64,000 nucleotides of DNA. Source: Meloidogyne chitwoodi. Lineage: Eukaryota > Nematoda > Chromadorea > Rhabditida > Meloidogynidae. The first letter of the stretch is position 1. Each line of letters opens with the position of its first letter. Shown here one piece after another: positions 58,880 through 64,000 of the stretch. The notes below the pieces were generated by a model that saw only the letters and a program-made list of their open reading frames with translations, did not search any database and was not told the origin of the DNA. The stretch spans positions 1,798,001 through 1,862,000 of the forward strand of contig JACZZP010000012.1 of NCBI GenBank assembly GCA_015183035.1, written 5' to 3'. The translations under genes and the position numbers were made by a program.

Positions 58880-61800
58880 TCACATTGATTCAGTTGAAAC
58901 AATAATTTTCTCTTCTCTATTATTATTAGAAATATGTTGGCTACTAATTGCTCTGACTGATTTTAACTCATTCCTTAAAGCAGCATTTTCTCTCGTTAAT
59001 TCAGCTATTTGGCAACGTTGTGCTTCGATTAACTTAAAAAAATTTATTTTTATTAAAAAAAAAGTTTTTAACATTTAATAAAAAATAAGTTCAAAAATCA
59101 AAATATTTAAAATAAAAAATCACATAAATTTATTTACCTCCATTTCAGCAGCTAATAAATTTGTTTGTTGATTTTGAGAAGATAAAATATTATTTTGATT
59201 ATTATTAAATCTTGTAATGTTTTTATTATTATTTTCACTCAAAAAAATTTCTGAACAAGTTGGAAATTTTTGAAAAAGTTTTTTTTCTCCAATTTCTGTT
59301 GGAGAAATTTGTTGTTGTTTAGAAGATGTTGTTGGATAAATTAAAGGATAACGTACAAAGGCTGTTAATGGATCTGTTGGATTTGAACCAATAAAAGCTG
59401 ATCGGGGCTGTTGAATTTGACCAGAAGAAGAAGAGCCAGGGATAGACCAACAACTTGGATTAGTTCTTAAAAAGTAAAAAATTGAGAAATATTTTAATTT
59501 TAAAAATTTAATAAATTTTTAAAATTTATTTAAAAAATTAAAAAAAAATTTCAAATAATTTTAAAAATATTTTTTAATTTTAAAAAATAAAAAAATATTT
59601 AGTCAGAGAAAAAAGGAACAAAATTAATATTTTCTCTGCTCAATATTACTCTTTACTTGAAAATAAATTTAAAAACATGTTCCGAAACATGTAACGAAAA
59701 ATACATTTAACAGTTTATAAATAAACTTGAAACAAACATTTTTAGAAATGTTTAAAAACATTTAAACTTAAAAAAACATGTTGTTCTCATATACAAAAAA
59801 AACAACAAATACACCAAAACACAAACCTAAAAAATAAACATGTTTTCGAAATGTTTTCATGTTTATTTAAAAAGTTGGAAATAAACACAAGTTTTTAGTT
59901 TTAATATTAATAATAAAAACAAACCTAGGTTTAGGTAATTGTTGTTGTTGTTTTAAATCGTGTTTTATTTGTTCTGTTTTTAATTCATCCAACAAATGCA
60001 TTGCAGCATTTTCTGCACTTTTTCTCAATTTATTATTAAAATCATCATTAATTAATTTATTATTATTATTATTATTTTGTTGTTGTTGTTTTTGTTGATT
60101 TGTAGGTGATAGAGAAGAATAAGCAGAGGAAGCAGAAGAAGATGAATAACTTTGACAAGAATTAATATTATTATTAATACAAGATTGATTTTTTTTTAAT
60201 AATTGTGAAGAAAATGAATTTTTTGGTAAATTTTTTAAATTAATTTTGGGTGATTGAATAATTGATTTATTTATTGGTAATGGTGGTGGTGAACTCTCTG
60301 CTGTATTAGTAGGCGATGAGGAATTTGAATAACTTTAAAAAATATTTAAAAAAAAATTAATAATTTAAAAAATACAAACCTGCTACTATTTAATTGACTT
60401 TGATAACCAGATGATGGTGGCATTACCATTTGAGAACGATTATCTTTTTTTCTATTATTTATTGCAGCAGAAGCAAAAGATGAATCAAAATTACCTCCTA
60501 TATAATGTTGTTCTCCACTAGAACAATTTTTATGTTGAATTATTGAAGAACAAACACCATTGGCTGAAGGAGGACGACGCCTTCTTGAATTTGCTCTTCT
60601 TTGATTATGTTGAAGCTGAATATTAATATTAATTAAAATTAGGTATATTAGAGTCTGTACTTATTAATTTAAATAAATAAACCACACTTTACCTCTTCAT
60701 TTTCTTCCTCAATTTCTTCAGCTTTTTCTTCTTCTTCCGACTCACTTTCATCATCAGCTTCGTCATCAACTGCCCTAAAAGTATTTCTTTGAATTACGCG
60801 TGGAGTACAAAGCTCTCCTCTTCGTTGCGTTGCTTCATGACTAGCAACACCTCTATGTGCAATAACAACACCAGCATTTAATGCTCTACTTGCAGATGTA
60901 GAAAGTGTAGTAATTGGCTTTAAAATAAATTAAATTTTAGAAAAATAATAAAAATATTTATTCCAATAGAAAGGCAGTCTTGTAATATTTTAATAAATCC
61001 CTCTACTCAAAAAGACTCTAATGTCCTCTATTATTATTCTCTTATACCTTCCAATTTTAAATATTCACTAAAAAAGCCTTACTATTAGAATAAATAAATT
61101 AAAATATTTTACCAAATTATCCGTTGCTACTTCATCATATAAATGATTTAAATGAGAAAATTGTTTTTGTTGTTGTTGTGTTATTAATTCTCTTCTAGGT
61201 GTTTCATCATATAAATGAATAGAACTTGAATTATTTGATGAAATATTATTATTAAATTGTTTATTATTTAATAACAAATTATTTGATGTTCGAAGTTTAG
61301 ATAATGCTGAACTTAAAACATAATCATCTGAAGTATTTAAATGATGAACTGCTGCTGTAGAGACAAAAGGGGCTCCATTAGATGGAGAAAATGAAAAACG
61401 GGTCTTTTGATCCTAAAAAATAAAAATTAATATAATAAATTTAAAAATTGGTACACTAGAGTCTATGGAAATGTCTAGGGAGTTTGGATAATTGGGAGTT
61501 TTGGTATATGTGGGAATGTTGGGTATAACAAGATGGTAACTTTAAAATTAAACATTTGGAATAATTCAGAGGTTGGGATAAGTAAGAGAGTGGTATATGT
61601 GAGAGATTAGGTTAAATTGAAAGTTGAGGTATGCGGGGAAAGTATAAAATAAGGGGTAAAGGAGAGGTTTTAAAAAAAAAATTTTTTACCGAAAAAGGAG
61701 AATTCGTCCCAGGTGGAGCACTAATAGGTTGACATCCTTCTCCACCATATAAATTTCCTTTAAATTTATTTTCATTAATAATTTCAATAGGTTGGGGTAT

Positions 61801-63290
61801 AATTGCCCTTCTAGCTAAAGGAATAGGTGGAGGCATAATTTTTGTTGTTGTAGTTGTTGTTATATTATTTTCATAATCAGAAGGAGGATTGCCTGGACTA
61901 TGTTCACACTCCATAGATACTAATGGGGCCATTTTTTCATTTTCTTCTTTTAAATTTTTTTTTAAATTTTCTTCATTATTATCCCCCCAATTACTTATTG
62001 CCATCAAAGCACTCCATAATTGTTTAATAGCTATACTATTTATATTTTTTAAATTATCTTTTCGTTGTTGTTCTTGTAATTGATCACAATGTTCACGCAT
62101 ATAACTTGCAAGAAGACTAAGCTCTTTGCCAAGGTCTATAGTATAATCTATTGTACTATCGTGTGCTTCACATGCTTGACAATAACGAGCACAAGGTGCA
62201 GATATTTGTCGTAAAAAGTGTTGCTAAAAAAATTTTTAAATTTTTTAAAAATGAAGTAAAACAGATTAGACCATCCCAAAAATTTTTTTATATTTTTGGA
62301 GTTTATTTAACCCAGAAATTAAATTTTAAATTATTTTTAACTTTTTTACCATATTTCTCCATTCCCTTTCAACAAAAATATTCATAAATTCCATATAAGC
62401 TTCTTTTCCACCAAATCTAGTAAAATTAGCTAATGTTTGTAATGATTTTGCAATTAGTGTTAAATTTCTTGCTGCTTTCCCAGTTGGATATTCACTTACT
62501 AAACCAAATAGTGAAGGCGATAATATTGCAGGGCATAGAAAACGTAAGAAAATAGAAGAAGAAAGTACTGAAAATTAATTAATTAAATATTATATATAAG
62601 AATTTGTTCATAAATTTATCAGAATTTGACCAGAATTTTAACATAATTTGTCCAAAATTTTATCAGAATGTGACCAGAAATTTACCAGAATTTTGTCAGA
62701 ATTTGACCAAATTTTATCAGAATTTGACAGGAATCTTATCAGAATTTGACCAGAATCTTATCAGAATTTGACAGAATCTTATCAGAAATTTATCAGAATT
62801 TGACCAGAATCTTATCAGAAATTTATCAGAATTTTAACAGAATTTATCAGAATTTAACCAGAAATTTATCAGAAAGTTATCAGAAATTTATCATAAAGTT
62901 ATCAGAAATTTATCATAAAGTTATCAGAAATTTACCAGAATTTGTCAACTCTTTTATTAAATAAATTTATATTAAAATACTTTTCCTATGCATACAATTG
63001 TCTGTCAATTCCGCCCTTCCAGCCTGTTCAAGTCGATGCCTTAGTCCAGAAAATAAAAGTCTTAGAGGATAAGGAAATAAATGTTGACAAGAAAGAATTC
63101 TTCTCCATGCTGTTTCTACTTGTTTTGTTAATTGTTGTCTACTTTTTTCTAATTGAGAAGAAATGCTGCTACCAGAACCAGAAGAAGATGAAGACCCAGA
63201 AGAGGCATTTCCATTACACAAACGAAGAGGGTCTACTTCACAACTTAGATCACTGCTGAGAAGTTGTCTTATAAAGTCGCCTAAGGCCAT
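58880..63290 (-). CDS. gap-2: RasGAP, SynGAP/GAP-2-like, N-terminally incomplete
   Basis: SynGAP-type RasGAPs switch off Ras at membranes. Exons: 62996-63290, 62350-62567, 61690-62223, 61113-61412, 60693-60917, 60380-60615, 59925-60332, 59138-59465 and 58880-59032; 898 residues in phase. The second half of the GAP domain is plain: [41 protein letters not shown], then [40 protein letters not shown] and [17 protein letters not shown]. After it comes a long Ser/Asn/Gln-rich tail with an acidic patch and a C-terminal coiled coil ([20 protein letters not shown]), as in SynGAP. The C2, PH and first GAP part with the arginine finger are not in the window. The ATG at 63290 directly follows an acceptor (TTTTTAAG), so an upstream exon probably exists, or this is a trans-spliced short form. 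Confidence 0.9.
62600..62950. repeat. TATCAGAATTTGACC minisatellite in RasGAP intron
   Basis: Units of about 12-24 bp built on TATCAGAATTTGACCAGAA are repeated some 18-25 times across about 340 bp of the first visible RasGAP intron. It makes a false open frame on the plus strand. The core TCAGAATTT is the same as the motif clusters in UGP, cuticlin and MPI introns. Confidence 0.85.
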
Positions 63291-63470
63291 CTTAAAAATA
63301 AATATAAATAAATATTAAAAATGTAAAGCCCGTTTTAAGACCCAAGTTTTAACTATAAAAGGCTCATCAATTTCCTTCCATTTATCAACTGGCTAACCGT
63401 CTACTCACAAATTGAAGCTTGCTCTTCATCAACTCACTTGGTCATTTACGACAACAGCTCCAAATAACGA
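63291..63470. other. Gap between RasGAP exon and plus-strand gene
   Basis: Contains the acceptor of the RasGAP exon (ending at 63291) on the minus strand and the probable 5' region of the plus-strand gene. It is less AT-rich than most intergenic sequence. No donor for an upstream RasGAP exon is evident here. Confidence 0.5.
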
Positions 63471-64000
63471 ATGGAGTCTAATAAAGTGAGTATCTTTTTT
63501 TAAACTCTTATTTTTGTAACTAACAAATCCCAATAATTTTCAGCCAAGAATCATCAATGATCATGTGCGCACAAACTCCTCTTCATCGTCGGAGTCACCG
63601 CCATGTACAATTAGGCCACCGCGTCGCCTGCGTCGTTGTGTTCACTCTTCTACAAGTGGGAACATTAGTGAAGGATCTGCAAGTCGTTCAGAAGGAGGCA
63701 AAGGGATTGGGGAAATGGCAAAGCTTTCGCTCAATTTTGAAGAGGTGAGAAAAAATTTCTTATAAATTAATAAACAAAATTTTCTTTTTTTTAAGAAGCC
63801 AAGACCATCTCGCAGCTCCACGCTCAGCTGCACCGCGAAAAGTCGCAAGAAGCCCTTGCCAAAAGGTGTTCATCGACTGGAGCTGTTTGGACACTTCACT
63901 AAAGTCTCAATAGAAGGCCAAGTTCTTTGGAGGGGATGTGATGAGTGCGGCGCGGAAAAGAAGGCAGGAACGAGCAAGGATAGCAGCAACGACAACGACG
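63471..64000 (+). CDS. Unrecognised Ser/Arg-rich gene, 5' part only
   Basis: Exons 63471-63485 (MESNK), 63544-63744 and 63796 to the window edge, joined in phase. The protein starts MESNKPRIINDHVRTNSSSS and is rich in Ser, Arg and Pro (CTIRPPRRLRRCVHSSTSG). It continues with KPRPSRSSTLSCTAKSRKK and a more ordered-looking LELFGHFTKVSIEGQVLWRG then CDECGAEKK. Base composition is distinctly less AT-rich than most genes here. No family is recognised; the Cys pair at the edge could begin a zinc site. It is head-to-head with the RasGAP and may sit inside that gene's intron. Confidence 0.6.

Noticed and set aside
62746..62964. Repetitive plus-strand protein [11 protein letters not shown]
   Set aside because: Product of the tandem TATCAGAATTT repeat in a RasGAP intron.

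Overview
The window is eukaryotic and looks like a very AT-rich nematode genome. Nearly every gene is split by short GT-AG introns ending in TTTTAG or TTTCAG. Several of the genes belong to families typical of, or expanded in, worms: a ZP-domain cuticlin, an MSP-domain sperm protein, a worm-type Argonaute, a GAP-2/SynGAP-like RasGAP and an allatostatin/galanin-type peptide receptor. The extreme AT content and compact genes would fit a root-knot (Meloidogyne-like) nematode, but that assignment is inference.

Layout, left to right. 1.2-2.5 kb: an unrecognised six-exon gene (+) with an in-frame TGA. 3.4-6.4 kb: a UDP-glycosyltransferase (-) with a 480-bp foldback repeat in an intron. 8.9-11.8 kb: a stomatin (+) with several possible first exons. 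13.6-16.1 kb: a peptide-receptor-like GPCR (-). 17.6-24.0 kb: DR1/NC2-beta (+) with a 4-kb intron carrying a TIR element, an exon-like ORF and a GC-rich hairpin. 24.6-26.4 kb: a coiled-coil protein (+). 27.8-28.4 kb: a small secreted or membrane-protein candidate (+). 28.7-31.0 kb: an allatostatin/galanin-type GPCR (-). 31-35.3 kb: an almost featureless AT desert.

35.3-38.3 kb: UTP-glucose-1-phosphate uridylyltransferase (-). 40.0-43.0 kb: a cuticlin (-). 44.1-44.6 kb: a one-TM acidic-tail protein (+). 47.1-48.0 kb: mitochondrial ribosomal protein S6 (-). 48.3-48.9 kb: ATP synthase subunit c (-). 49.2-51.0 kb: mannose-6-phosphate isomerase (-). 51.1-53.6 kb is a repeat island: an 884-bp TA-flanked TIR foldback element, a 94-bp-period satellite and a decayed zinc-knuckle-like coding segment. 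54.0-54.4 kb: an MSP-domain protein (-). 54.6-58.0 kb: an Argonaute (-). 58.9-63.3 kb: the C-terminal two-thirds of a RasGAP (-). 63.5 kb to the edge: the 5' end of an unrecognised Ser-rich gene (+).

The genes are mostly independent housekeeping, signalling and germline functions rather than a pathway. Links that can be argued are UGP (makes UDP-glucose) with the UGT family, MPI in sugar-phosphate metabolism, two mitochondrial genes side by side, and an MSP gene directly downstream of an Argonaute on the same strand, which suggests germline or sperm expression. I found no clear new multi-gene system. The strongest unusual signals are the intronic and intergenic inverted-repeat elements (at least seven distinct ones), an Argonaute with Glu where the last catalytic His is expected, an N-truncated RasGAP head-to-head with a plus-strand gene, and the gene with one internal TGA in an otherwise phase-consistent model.
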